Positions 35,424 to 46,770 of a stretch of 64,000 nt of DNA are shown here, one piece after another. The position numbers and the translations under genes are program-made. Origin of the DNA: Clonostachys chloroleuca (lineage: Eukaryota; Ascomycota; Sordariomycetes; Hypocreales; Bionectriaceae). Numbering within the stretch: the first letter of the stretch is position 1; each line of letters starts with the position of its first letter. Under the pieces are notes generated by a model. The model made no database searches, had not been told where the DNA came from, and was given only the letters and a program-made list of their open reading frames with translations. The stretch is from NCBI GenBank assembly GCA_037952775.1, contig JBANAY010000003.1, positions 22,878,001 to 22,942,000 of the forward strand. The letters run 5' to 3'.

Positions 35424-35549
35424 ACGGCGGTGGTCTAGTGGTAAGTTATCCAGTCACTGAACCAACTTGTTTCGGGTCATTAACAACTTCGCAGGTTATG
35501 ATTGGTGCCTTCCAAGCACTCGAGGGGGGTTCGATTCCCTCCCGCCGTA
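35424..35549 (+). tRNA. tRNA-Gly(UCC) with D-loop insert, copy 2
   Basis: A complete glycine tRNA once a 54-nt insert (35441-35494) is removed. The acceptor ACGGCGG (35424-35430) pairs 7 of 7 with CCGCCGT (35542-35548), with discriminator A. The A-box is TGGTCTAGTGG. The anticodon arm is GGTGC-CTTCCAA-GCACT with anticodon TCC, which reads GGA/GGG. The T-arm is GGGGG-TTCGATT-CCCTC. The spliced RNA is 72 nt. A run of eight T at 35555-35562 is a good Pol III terminator. Nothing interrupts the anticodon loop, so this is not the canonical 37/38 tRNA intron. Confidence 0.85.
35441..35494 (+). other. GT-AG intron-like insert in tRNA copy 2
   Basis: 54 nt beginning GTAAGT, with TCATTAACAACTTCGCAG at the 3' end. 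It shares CATTAACAA-TTCG-CAG and an upstream TCACTGAA-like segment with the insert in copy 1, so the two inserts are homologous. Its length and signals match the spliceosomal introns of nearby mRNAs. Confidence 0.8.
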
Positions 35550-35554
35550 CTTGC

Positions 35555-35562
35555 TTTTTTTT
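35555..35562 (+). terminator. Pol III T-run terminator
   Basis: Eight T in a row five bases after the tRNA copy 2 discriminator base. No equivalent run follows copy 1. Confidence 0.8.
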
Positions 35563-36745
35563 CTTATAATCTACCATTTAATTTTAATGGTTGAGATTGC
35601 TTGTATTCCTATTTGATTGTATTTTTTCTTATAGTATGAGGGTGTTTTTATTTTTTTTGGTCCATCTGTTAGTTCGACAGAGATGTCGCGATCAAAGGCA
35701 AAAGTACGCTACCCTATACTTAGCAGTCTACTTAGCAGTCACCCAAGCCTTCGATACAGAACACCTCGGGCATTTTCCTGATTTGATTTGATATTTGTCG
35801 CATGACTTCCTTTTACCGGTGAGCTGAGTATGACTTCGCTTGGAAATGGTTGGGGTAATCCTCTTGGGGCTATGCTCAGTCTTCAGAAGGATTGTCAATC
35901 ACGCGTAAAAACAAGTGGTAGAAGAAAGCACACTGGAAGTATTGTTTTGGGACCTCAATGGCAGAAAATGCATTTCGCCTTATTGTTTGCCTTGGCATTA
36001 TAAGTTGGACCTACATGGCCATTCGTAATGAAGAGTGATACACATTCATGTGGATGATGTAGCTATGCATTGCAACCCGACTCTCTTCTCCGATATCACA
36101 TTTCAGGCGAATCACATCAGCCCACGTATCGAGGCGTTTTTTGTGCATTTCCGGACACCAGCTGCTGCAGCCATTTCCGTGAACATGCACTTGCAGCGAG
36201 TCTCACCTGCTGACTGCACAGCCACGCTGAAGGGTTCGACTGACCATCCCCAACTTCCTGGCTGATGCGTTGAGTCTCTATGTCTCAAAGGCCAAACATC
36301 GCAGACGTCGTTATGAGTCGCTGTGGTCAAAAACTCGGTTGTTAATTGTTTTAGTTCATCGTGTACTCCAAGCCGAGAATATGGATTGGATGCCGGCTGA
36401 CCCGACATTTTTACCGAATGACTGGAGGATTTTTGGATACAAAGAAGAAGGCGCGCAAGATGCCAGAGCCATCCGAAAATTACAGAAAGATGAGGTTCGC
36501 TTCGATGTCCTCTGTTATTGCAGGCCATGCTGATGGTTCGATAGATCCCCGTAGTGGAGGTGTTATCAACAGATGAAAGCTGGGAAAGATGGTTTTCTAG
36601 CGTATGTCTCCCCGACTGTATATGCTGATTGTATTTCTGATATCAAAATTAGGCAATTGGAATTTTGCCTCTCGACAAAGAGAGGGAAGGGTTACATCTG
36701 TTGTAGGCATATCATCCCGCCCAAACTGAGACCCTAGCAAGCTAA
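35563..36745. other. Intergenic, possible unseen 5' exons of next gene
   Basis: Short frames on both strands (for example 36112-36528 antisense and 36270-36533 sense) have no recognisable motif. The N-terminus of the membrane protein that follows may be encoded in part here, but I cannot place its exons. Confidence 0.35.
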
Positions 36746-38091
36746 GATGATTGCTGTAGACTGTGCAGCAGAGCACCCGAAGTGTTCGAGGGAGATCCCT
36801 CACCACCTAGCTATTTACCTTTTACATTACCTATATGGAAGTTACTGGTGCCTAATTGGCATGTGCACAGAGGTATCACTCGCGTCATTTCCAGAAGGGT
36901 GGCTTGCTTCTCTGCAACGAAATATCTTAACAGCAGCGAGCAGCTTGAGTTTTGTAAGCGCGGAGCATGTGCGATCCTATTGACTCTTGATTCAAAGTAT
37001 TGACGGACTCCATTTATTCAGCTTATCTAGCACGGATGTCAGCTGGTCTACCTGATGATCTTGCTCTGTCGACTACTTATATTCCGGCTACGAAATCGCA
37101 GTTCTGCATTGTATATGGGTGCAATAAATCGCAGATGCAAAAAGTCCAACGACGAATATCGCTAGCAGGTGATGGATTGCATCATCCACTGACTACCGTA
37201 GGAATCTTTGCGGAGATAGAAAGGGAGAGGCTCGTCAATGCCGTGGACGACTTGGTGGACCAGTTCTCCCTTCGTGCTGAAGTATTGGACATGAAATACT
37301 GGAACACAGATATTCCCGTCGACAACCGAAAAACCAGGGAAAATCTCGCCATCTGCCTGCGGAGTCGCGAATTGGCCGATCAGATACGGTCTACCAAGAG
37401 ACAAATCTCAAAATTTATATCCCACGTTGATCGTTTCAATGAATGGATGACTGATATAAGCCCTGAGGGAACAAATAATACAGTGGATGCTAAACAGAGG
37501 ATCAAACTCAGAGAGACCGGAGAAAGCATAAAGGGCAGACTACAAGACATCCTCCACGAGTACGATGATAAAATCGATGAGTGCAAAATGATGTCCGAGA
37601 GCCTATCGCTTATTATGCAGACAGTGAGTAATCATCAAAATTCTGTTTTAAATACGCATCATCTGAATAATCTTCAATAGCAATGGAATCAAATCGCCCA
37701 GAAGGATTCGACAACCAACACAAAAATCGCAAGGGTCAACAATATGATTGCAATTGAAACCAAGACCGAGAGTATCCAAATGAAGTCAATTGCTCTTCTG
37801 ACAATGATATACATACCGCTCTCTTGTGTAGCCGTATGTGTATTTCTACCCTCTAGAGAAAAAATTAGCTTGGCTAACTTATAGTAGTCCGTATTTTCCA
37901 CTTCCTTATTTAATTTTCCATCAGATGGACAATCAATTGTATCAAAATACATCTGGGTGTTTGTTGTATGCTCCCTTGTACTTACATTGGTTACGGTTGC
38001 TACGTGGCATTACACCACGAACTGGTATGGAAAACAGAAACAGAAACGCAGCAACAGTTTCAAGTTTATGGAAGCCGATAACCTGGTTTAG
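36746..38091 (+). CDS. CorA-like membrane protein, 5' end not resolved
   Basis: The exons seen are (open from 36746) to 36953, 37022-37623, 37681-37833 and 37888-38091, with consistent phases. The first visible exon contains HRGITRVISRRVACFSATKY, and the second GLPDDLALSTTYIP, both familiar from fungal CorA-like proteins. A coiled-coil-rich central region (RSTKRQISKFISHVDRFNEW) is followed by two membrane segments: SIALLTMIYIPLSCVA, and KYIWVFVVCSLVLTLVTVATW. The C-terminus is basic. The canonical GMN loop of magnesium channels is absent between the helices, so transport of Mg2+ should not be assumed. A start codon was not found in the first exon; it probably lies in an upstream exon. Confidence 0.65.
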
Positions 38092-38595
38092 GTTTGAATA
38101 GGCAAACATAGGGATCAAGCCTGTGATAATCTAGTAATTTTTTTTTTTTTTTTTGCTTGCGGAGCAGAGTCAGCTTTGTACTTATCATTTTGTTCAAGAA
38201 CGATTTGATGCAGTCTATCGTGAGCCGATCAACCTGTACAGCTTCAGCCCTAAGCTGATAAGGATACTGCGAGCTCATTAATATCACCAATTCAGATTGT
38301 TTGAGAGGTCATGAAATTTACAACGTTGAAAAGACCATATTCACAGCGGAGAGAATACAGGAAGACGTTGTAGGAATAGGCTTCATGAACTACCTAGCAA
38401 AAGGCTAGGAATTTGAGAGAATACTTCAATTCTTCACGAAAGCAGCGGCTGAAGAAAACACGATGATAAAGAAAAAGAAATAAGAGAACAACACTCTCGA
38501 CGAAAGGTAGCATAATCCGTAGTGGGTAAGCTCATATGGAGCTAAAATAGGGTATAGGTCTACCTGCACAGGCGTTCCTTCATACTTGTATGACA
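38092..38595. other. Intergenic with poly-T tract
   Basis: Spacer between convergent genes. An uninterrupted T-run lies at about 38137-38154. No gene is seen. Confidence 0.5.
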
Positions 38596-41500
38596 CTATG
38601 GCTGCTGCGCCTCCACATCCATCTCGTCTACAGGCTCATCAAACCCAAAGGTGGCAAGCTGTTTCTTCCATTGTTGTTGCTTTCTCATCTCCTGTGTGCG
38701 GTTAGCATCATGGATGATACAGATCATATATGACAACAAACCTCTTCAACCGTGTGTCGAATGATGTATCTCATGACTTGGACCTCACTCTTTTGGCCAA
38801 ATCGGATGGCGCGGGCGATGGCCTGGTATTCAACACTGGGGTTCCATTGTAGCTCGACAATGAAGATTCGGTTGGCACATGTTAGGTTGAGACTAGAGAA
38901 AAATGTCAACATCGGAGGTGGGAAGTGTGACAGGTTTCACATACCCGAAAGCGCCGGTACCCGTCGTCATGATAAGGACGGGCTTTTCATTGCTCTTCTC
39001 AAACATTTCAAGGTTCTCCTGCCGCTTTTGAAGGGGACAGTTCCCATCGATACACAGGAAAGGGATGTTCTTTTTACGTAGGTGTCTTGATACCAAATGC
39101 AGCGTCCGCGTCCAACATGAAAAAATGATACTTCGAGGATTAGCTTGCATACCAGAATGGTAAACGATCAGTGTGAGCTGCATACCTTTTCGTCTCCCAA
39201 AGATTGGTTCCCACGTCTTCAACCAATTTCTCCATTTTTGTAGAATGCCCCTGCGAGCTGAAGTAGTAGTCATGGTCGTCGCCAAAAGAGGTCCTCTTCA
39301 CAAGGGCATCTGTCATTTCAAGATCCCCGGATTCACCACTTGTGTCCGCCTCTGAGCCGATGCCGGTGATAGCTTGGGGCCTTCGCCATTCTACACACAC
39401 AGGACAGCGACGCACCTGCAGCCCAGAGCCCGGCATCGTCGACTCTTCGATGCACTCGGAACACAGTACATGCGAGCAGTGGCCTTCAAACATGTCTCCC
39501 AAGTAGCTTGACCCGATAAGTGGCATGGGCTGTTGACAAACAGAGCACTTGATTTCCTCGTCTCTTCCGAGTGCACATCCTTTCGCCTCCCTTTCATCCT
39601 GGTAAATACGCCGCTGCCATGAAAATGGCTTCTGGAACGTTCCGTGGTTGCAAAGAATTCGTAGCTGCAAGTTCGCTTGGAATAGTCCAAACTTGGAGCC
39701 CTTTTCTGTCTCTCCAACACGCTGTTTGATTGAACGCATCAAAATGCGTTGCGTGCTGTCATACTGCGTGCGCTCCTCGGGGCTTAAATCCAGCCAGCGG
39801 ATGTCTTGCCGCAAGTTTGGCAATTCTAGAACATCCTTTGTCCGCCGCAAGCAGAACGCCTCGAGAAGCATGACCAAGCGGTCCTTAACTTGCTTGGGGT
39901 CGTCTGCATTATGCTCAAAGGCGATGTCGATCCACTTGCGGAAGGTTGCGGCCTTGTTGAAGGGTTCGGCGCGGATGAAGGAGAAGAGCGTCCCGATATC
40001 GGCTAGTTTGTTTTGAATGGGTGTTCCAGTAAGGCACCAGCGAGAATGAGCGCTCAGCTCACTGCAGGAGTGATAAAAAGTTCCGGAAGGGCGGCGAATG
40101 ATGTGAGCTATAACTGTCAGTGAGTAAGTTATAGAACTTGGGGTCACACAACTTACCCTCATCTAAAACTACTCGATACCATCCAATGAGATGTAAGATG
40201 GAAGGTTCAACTTTCTTCCTTTGATATTCAACTGCAAGTGTGCTATAGGTGGTCAAGACAATATCCGAGTCTTGTATCTTGTCGACATCCTTCTCTCTTC
40301 GTCGACCATGGTATACGATCACCTTAAGGCCTGCCTGGAGATGACTAGGTAGTATTAGAACTGTAATTCAATGAAAGAAAACTGGGAAGCTTTACCTTCT
40401 TATTTCAGTCTCCCAGTTGGTAATCAATACTGCTGAGCGTCAACTCTGAACCCCGAGGCGTGCTAAGATCATGGAGCTTACAGCCGGATGAGACAACAAT
40501 AAGCGTTGAACGAGAATGCTTAATCGGCTTCTTTCCCACAGGTCCAACATTCAACTCGTCAGCCCATTCTTGGCCATCGTCGAGCGTCTTCATGGCCAAC
40601 GCTAGAATGGAAAGCGACTTCCCCATCCCCATTTCGTCAGCCAAGATGCCACCTCCTGACTCCTCTGGCTGAATTAATCTCCTAGCCTTGGTGATCTTAT
40701 GTTGGTACCTGTGCAGTCAGCAACCACAGGGCTCGTTAAACGTCAAAGTCGAACTCACTGTATTTTTCCTTCTAAACGAACCTCCCGCCAAAGCCTGTAT
40801 CTCTCAGCAATGTGGCCAGATTCTCGCTCTAGCATGAAAGCTAAAGCTTCTTGTTGGTGCCTGAACAATTAATCTTAGCAACAAAAAAATTCTAGGGTGT
40901 CTGTTCCCAAGGTTATAATACCTGAGTAACTGCTGGGTGACCTTTGCTCCCCCGTCAACCCTTTCAAGCTCGCGGCTGTTGTCGACTGATTGATAGACCT
41001 CCTCCACACCAATTTTCGAAGCTGCTCTTCCCTAATGTTCCTCCTTGGTGCTGTATGACCCACGACATGCCCTACTGGTTGCAGAGTCCTCTCCCGATCG
41101 CCGTTGATTTTGAGCTTCAAGAAATGTGGGTTCTCATAAATGATCCCCTCCCTAATATGATCTGGTCTCTGCAACCAAAGCTTGCCGCGAGACAATGCAT
41201 CACTCACGTGTGACGACTCTTGTCGCGGCCCATACACATTGATGTCTAGTTTCACCATTGCATCTGCCGGCTTGTGCGCGCGCCCGATGACCTCTCGAAG
41301 AGCCGCCTTGAGGGCAATAGGTTCGAAGGTTACGTTGTGGGAAAGCACCTGTGAGATTGTCTTGGTTTCTCCCGAGCGTAGGTATCCAAATTTCTCTCTA
41401 TTTTCGGGGAAGCGTATGATAATGTGATTCTGTTCGTTCGAGAGTTCGAAACGCTGATATATCGAGTTGGCTGCGCGGAGCCTCACGTCGATGACCGACA

Positions 41501-42159
41501 TGTCACCAACTAATTTGATATCGATTGAATGCAGCTGAGCCAGGTTGATATTAATTAGAGAGTTTTATGTCATGATACCTCCATCGACAACTGACAAGTT
41601 ACTTACCATTCCATAACATACAACGGTATTTACGTCATCTACCTGCGCGACGGATTGTGTGACATATTGATCTGGCTGGGGCGAAAGTGATGGAGCCTGG
41701 GATATCTGTTGAGATGCAAATGAAGGGTGAGGCCAATCAAAGTTGTTTTGAATATTTTCTTGTAGTAATATTGTGTTTCCCCATTCTAATAGATCGGCGT
41801 CCAAGCTGTACTCAGTTTCGCCGCCCAACGTGGTAGTATCTGACTGCTGGCTGAATCCGGGGTCAACCATTGTCGAGCTAGAAGTATCGGAAAGAAGATC
41901 CCCTTGGAAAATAGGAACATCACTATAATGTTTAGTCTCATCACATGGCATGGCTCCAAGTTCACGAAGGGATCGCAGTTGGGAAGAACATGGCCACTTA
42001 CTTCAAAAATTCTCCACCATAGTTATTTCCAGAGCCAAGATGATCCGCATGGTCGATGGCCACATTGTTGATAAATCCGTTTAGACCGAAAGATCCATCG
42101 ACCGTTGGATCATTCTCACCATCAACTGGGTTTAGAAGCTGTTGTAGAGCTCGAGACAT
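38596..42159 (-). CDS. SNF2-family helicase with RING finger (Rad5/HLTF-like)
   Basis: A nuclear ATP-dependent DNA translocase of roughly 950-1,000 aa in about a dozen exons. The start MSRALQQLLNPVDG is at 42159; the last exon ends VDEMDVEAQQP at 38596. Motif I is ADEMGMGKS (about 40630), Ia is LIVVSS before intron then VLITNWETE, II is the VLDEAH box formed across an intron near 40156, and III is WCLTGTPIQN. A RING finger (CSVCQQPMP...CSHVLCSECI...CPVC, about 39560-39410) sits between the helicase lobes, as in Rad5 and HLTF. Motif V is GAFGLNLTCANRIFIVE and motif VI QAIARAIRFGQ. The upstream part (MSVIDVRLRAA) resembles a HIRAN-region position but is not clearly one. The family acts in post-replication repair or chromatin remodelling. 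Gln-rich, low-complexity N-terminus. Confidence 0.87.
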
Positions 42160-43340
42160 GATGGCCCGCTGATGGATGGATGGATGTTTGCACACAACTG
42201 TGTTAAGTTTTCCATTGACTTGCCGATGAGGAAGTTCGGAACATCCATCATCCCAAGCGGCACCTTTCACTGATGAGAGGCTGAGGAGGAGCCATCTGCT
42301 AGACCGCCCAAACACTGCCCCCCTGTAGTGGCTGAGGCTGTCGACGTTACGGTAGTACTAAAGCAGCGCCAAGAATGCATTTCATGCATTGTCTATGTGG
42401 TTCGCGAACCAGATACAGCCATCTATCTACCTTACAGTCCCCACAGCACTCCCTATCCCACCCTGCGAACAGGTTGGTGTGCTAACTCACCCTGCTCCTC
42501 ACCCTGTAACACAGCAATTTCAACTCCCCCAGAAGGGTTGTCGCTGTGGAGAGTCTCCCCTTGATACCAGGACACCTTGAAATGGAAGGGTTAACACTCC
42601 TGTGCAAAATATGCCGAGCGCCACACCACAAGTCGTAGGATGTCAATTTGCGCATACAAAACCAGCCTAACCTCCTATTCAGCTCAAAAAAGAAAGCTGA
42701 ATATGTGGTCGAGGCTGAATTTTGCCCACTTCTCTACCATGGATCTTCAGCGTTTACTTTTTACCTCGATGCCACCAGTACAATTTAAGCAGACATGCTT
42801 CCCTTTTACTACCATCTAAATGCTCACTTCTTTCCAATTAAGATAGTTGACGAGCGCCTGCTTGGACGAATCTAGGAAATATCGAGCTTGCTCTGCTACC
42901 ATTTAGCTTGGTTGGTGCAATAAAAGGCCGCAAGAGTGGTTCGCGGACCATCTGCTGCGTCGAATCGGGCACTCGTGGCGGCGGTGCTTGTGTTCAGGCT
43001 TACGGGAGGTGTGATTGTGCTTAGAGAACTGCCCAATCACCTGATAGGGCATCAGAAGTACAATTTGCTGCGCAATTTGCTGTGCAGGAGGGCTGGATCC
43101 TAAGCGCAGGTGGCTGAAATCCTGTTGGTGGTGGCAATGCTGCAGAAAGGCACTTTTGAAACATATCAGGGGGCTGGATGGAGGAGAAGACACCGAAATT
43201 TTCTCTGATCTTTGCTGAGTCTAAAACATCGCCCGAAATTACGCTCAACCCTGGCTGGAGAATGCGACCGCGAAACCAATTCATTCCAACAAGCCCCAGC
43301 CTGGACATTGTAGGTATAGCACGGCTACACGAACGCAAAC
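42160..43340. other. Intergenic between helicase and NACHT gene
   Basis: A divergent promoter region of 1.2 kb. It contains the diverged repeat copy at 42509-42541 and CT-rich patches. No gene is supported; the antisense frames at 42903-43422 look random. Confidence 0.45.
42509..42541. repeat. Diverged third copy of the 21974 repeat
   Basis: ACACAGCAATTTCAACTCCC and AGAAGGGTTGT match the paired copies at 21974 and 22048 over about 30 bases, 20 kb away. There is no coding context. Confidence 0.5.
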
Positions 43341-46300
43341 ATGGACAGGCTGGCCGAATCAGCTGAGAAGTTCGGGGATAGCCTGAAGCCCCATCACAAG
43401 GAGCAATTTGAAACCAGCACATTGGAAGACATGCAAACGGAACTCAGCGACATACAGTCGAAACAGGACCAAACAAAAACCTTGGTGAACATGAATAGGA
43501 TTGAAAAGTTTCTATCCGGGATGGAAGATCTCTCAAAGGCTCTCACGGCGATAAATAATCGCGACACAGGGCATGCCATGGCATACGTCTGGGGCACTAT
43601 TCGCTTCTTGCTCAGGGTATGTGCCATTAGCCTCAATCGCGATTCACGTTTCGACACCATTCTGCACTGAGACTAATTGTTTCCTGGCAGGTTACTAGCC
43701 CAACAGAGAAAGCCTTTGACAGTGTCCTCGACGTCTACGAACAGCTTGGTGTATACCTCCCACAGTTGCATAATTTTGAGAAGCTGTTTCGCACGTTTCA
43801 CGGCTTCGAACAATGCCTAGTGAACATTTACGACGACGTTCAGAGGTTCCACAAGTTGGCATACAAGCTCTTTTCGCTCCGCACAAAATGTAAGATAATC
43901 CCCTGCTCTGGAGTCGGTTCGGGCGCTGATATCCTACTTCTCAGTATGGCAACGACTTCACAGGTCCGTTTGGAAGGACCTGAACTACACGTTTAAGCAG
44001 CTTGCAAAATCTCTAGATACACACCGAAAATTTATTCAAACGCACAGCGCTGGCCTTATAGACAACCCTCCTGGTTCCGGTAACAGCCATTATAATATCG
44101 ATAATGGGCTTAATGCTGTAAATCCACAGAATTGGGATCCTATAAACGATAATTTCAACCGATACCGCTACGGTGCAAAACAATTCTGGAGAGAGTTTGA
44201 GGAAAGTGAGGTTGAAAGAAAGTGCAAACAAAGGGCAGCAATCAAAGCCTGGATCTCATCATCGAACAAAGTTGAAGAAATGCATACGAGATTTCAAACC
44301 ATAAGAAATTCATGTCCCAAAAGTGGACGGTGGCTTTTTAGGAGATACGCCGAGGTCTCTGACTGGATGAAAGAGGATGAGCCACCGGAGTCTGCTATTT
44401 GGCTTCATGGGAGCAAAGGATTCGGTAAGGATAGCCAAGACATCATTTTGGGTAACACATATAGCAGCATGCTAACAATTCATCAGGGAAAACAATTCTT
44501 GCGTCACTCATTGTGGATGAGTTGAAATCTCTAAGCACATCAGAAAGGAAGAACGGAATTCCTTCCGATAGCAACATATATTATTTTTACTGCCAAGAAG
44601 ACGATAATGAGCAACGAACCTATCTCGACATCCTCAAGGGAGTCTTACACCAAATGATCTATGCGGAAGAATACATTCTACCTCTTTGCGATGACAGGAT
44701 GCATCAAGGCGTAGAGGACAACTTGTCCAACGCAGAAACAGCGCAGACGCTCATCGAGGCCTTTATTGAGCATGCGCCGCGACAGTACATAATCATTGAT
44801 GGATTGGATGAGTGCGAACCAAATGAGGCACGCCAAACGGCACATTTTTTTATGCAACAGGTTTCCAAGTGCGACAACGATGTAAAGCTTGGCCAACTGA
44901 GGGTATTGTTCACCAGCCAAGCAATGCCAGAATTAAGCAAACAAATGCCCGAGGGGGACGCCAGCATCACTCTCAAGCTTGATGATAACGCCGAAGATAT
45001 TCGCACCTATGTGCAAAAGAGGATGGTTGAGTTCTCAGCGTCAAATGAATTCAGCCGTGGTTTTAACCTTTCGGATGCTGATAAACAACAGATGGAGAGT
45101 ATCGTCTGTCATCAGAGTCAAGGTAAATTCTCTACTCACCTGAGCAGTCTCATATTTGATGCTAAACTAACGTCTACACCTAGGCATGTTTCTCTATGCC
45201 CATCTCACTATGGAGTACTTGCTCCAACAACAGACAAAGGGGGAACTACTCGAAAAAATCAAGCAGGAAATGCTCCCTAAAAAGCTTGAACACATGTATG
45301 ACCCACACTTAGTCAACACCAAGAGAGAAATTGACGACCGGTTCTAGATATGAAAAGCTCCTGGGCTCTATCGAGGCAAAGTTAAAAGGTTTAGAAGGGG
45401 GCAATTCTCACTGGGAAAAGGCAAAGATCCTGTTAGGATGGTTGGTTTGTGCGAAGAGACCCCTCAAATGGCACGAGATTCAGTCCATCTTATCATTCGA
45501 CACGGACAAAGAGGTGGTTGATTTCGACAATAGGATGCTACGGCATAACGTACGAAAATATTTGGGGTCTTTGGTACATGTATTAGAAGGAGGCCATATT
45601 CGGCTAATCCACTCAACAGCACGTCGGTATGCATGCTCTTACTTTACAATCTATCGCGCGATCACTCAATAACACAGCTGACGAAGCAGATACATTATCG
45701 ACAACAATCGTATAAGTGAGACTGAGGTACAATGTAGACTAACAGCCCTCTGTCTAAAGTATCTATCTCTGCCTTGCTTTGTCGATGGTTACCAAGACAT
45801 GCAGCGCAAAGAGAATGCCAGGCACGGCTGGTTCTCATTTCAAGATTATGCCTGTTCCCATTGGCATAGCCACATCAACACTGTCATCAGAAGTTGTAAC
45901 GACATCATGGTTCTTGATGATAATATCCAGACACAGGCTGTACAAGCTCAATGGGAGTTCGCGACTGCCCTAGACCTATTCATCGAGACACATGGCCACC
46001 AGTTGACTTCCGAGACCCATGCGGAGCTAGAAGAGGATCCAATAGACAGATTCCAAGGCTTCCCTGAAAAGTTCCATGAAAACCTCCGCAAAATTTGGAA
46101 CCACATCTTCACTCACCAGAAGGGTGATTTCGATTGCCGTAATACTGTCGGCATTTGCCAGATCGATGATGCCCTCCGTATTAATCGGACCTGCCTCGAG
46201 GAACATTTTGTGCCCACCGACAGCGCCATTAACACCGATACCATCGAAGACTACTACGGGCCCAATCTCTTTAAATGCCAGCGAACCCTCTGTCGCTTCT

Positions 46301-46674
46301 TTTACGTCGGGTATGACAGCGCGAAGGCACGTGATAACCACCACGCCCGCCATGACAGGCCGTTCACTTGTCCTGTCGCGTGTAATTTGGCGCCTATAGG
46401 ATTTTCGAACAAGAAGGATAGAGACCGGCATGTGCGGCTTTACCATCGCGAGATGAGTGACAGACCTTCCATGTTCGAGGCACCGGCCCGCAAGCAAGGA
46501 CGTTTCAAGTGCTCGATATGCGAGGGCACCTTCACAAGAAAAAATAACCTTAGGGGGCACGAGCGGAGCCATTTCGGGGATCGACCTTTTTCATGTTCAA
46601 CTTGTGGTAAAGCATTCGGGAGACAGAGTGATTGCCGTAGACACGAGAAGATTCACGCCAGGAGAGGTGCATGA
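43341..46674 (+). CDS. NACHT NLR-like protein with C-terminal C2H2 zinc fingers
   Basis: A STAND NTPase of about 988 aa in seven exons (43341-43616, 43691-43889, 43945-44424, 44487-45122, 45184-45295, 45348-45626, 45690-46674); every phase closes. Residues 1-290 are helical and resemble the N-terminal domain found before NACHT in many fungal NLRs. The P-loop GSKGFGKT (about 314-321) is created by splicing intron 3. Walker B is YIIIDGLDE near 419. A GMFLYAHLTMEYL segment and a winged-helix-like region follow. The C-terminus has two degenerate fingers (from about 857) and two canonical C2H2 fingers (CSICEGTF...HERSH and CSTCGKAF...HEKIH, about 932-983) in place of the usual ankyrin, TPR or WD repeats. 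It is probably a cytosolic or nuclear sensor of the heterokaryon-incompatibility type; the ligand is unknown. Confidence 0.88.
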
Positions 46675-46770
46675 GACACAAACGGAACTCCATCGTCAAT
46701 ATATGTGAATATACTTTTATCTCCATGTAAAGAGCTGATGGGTCTGGAGCTTTAGACACAACATTGTTTC

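Noticed and set aside
35500..35520. Canonical 37/38 tRNA intron
   Set aside because: The anticodon loop CTTCCAA is contiguous with a paired stem in both copies; the insert is in the D-loop.
36112..36533. Overlapping frames on both strands upstream of the CorA-like gene
   Set aside because: No motif, and no splice path that I could join to the following exons with confidence.
36746..38091. Functional magnesium channel
   Set aside because: The two C-terminal helices are right for CorA-like proteins, but the GMN loop is absent.
38137..38154. Poly-T run as a Pol III terminator
   Set aside because: No A-box/B-box pair or RNA-like structure precedes it.
46027..46572. Antisense frame of 181 codons opposite the NACHT protein tail
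   Set aside because: It mirrors the zinc-finger exon; composition follows the sense strand.
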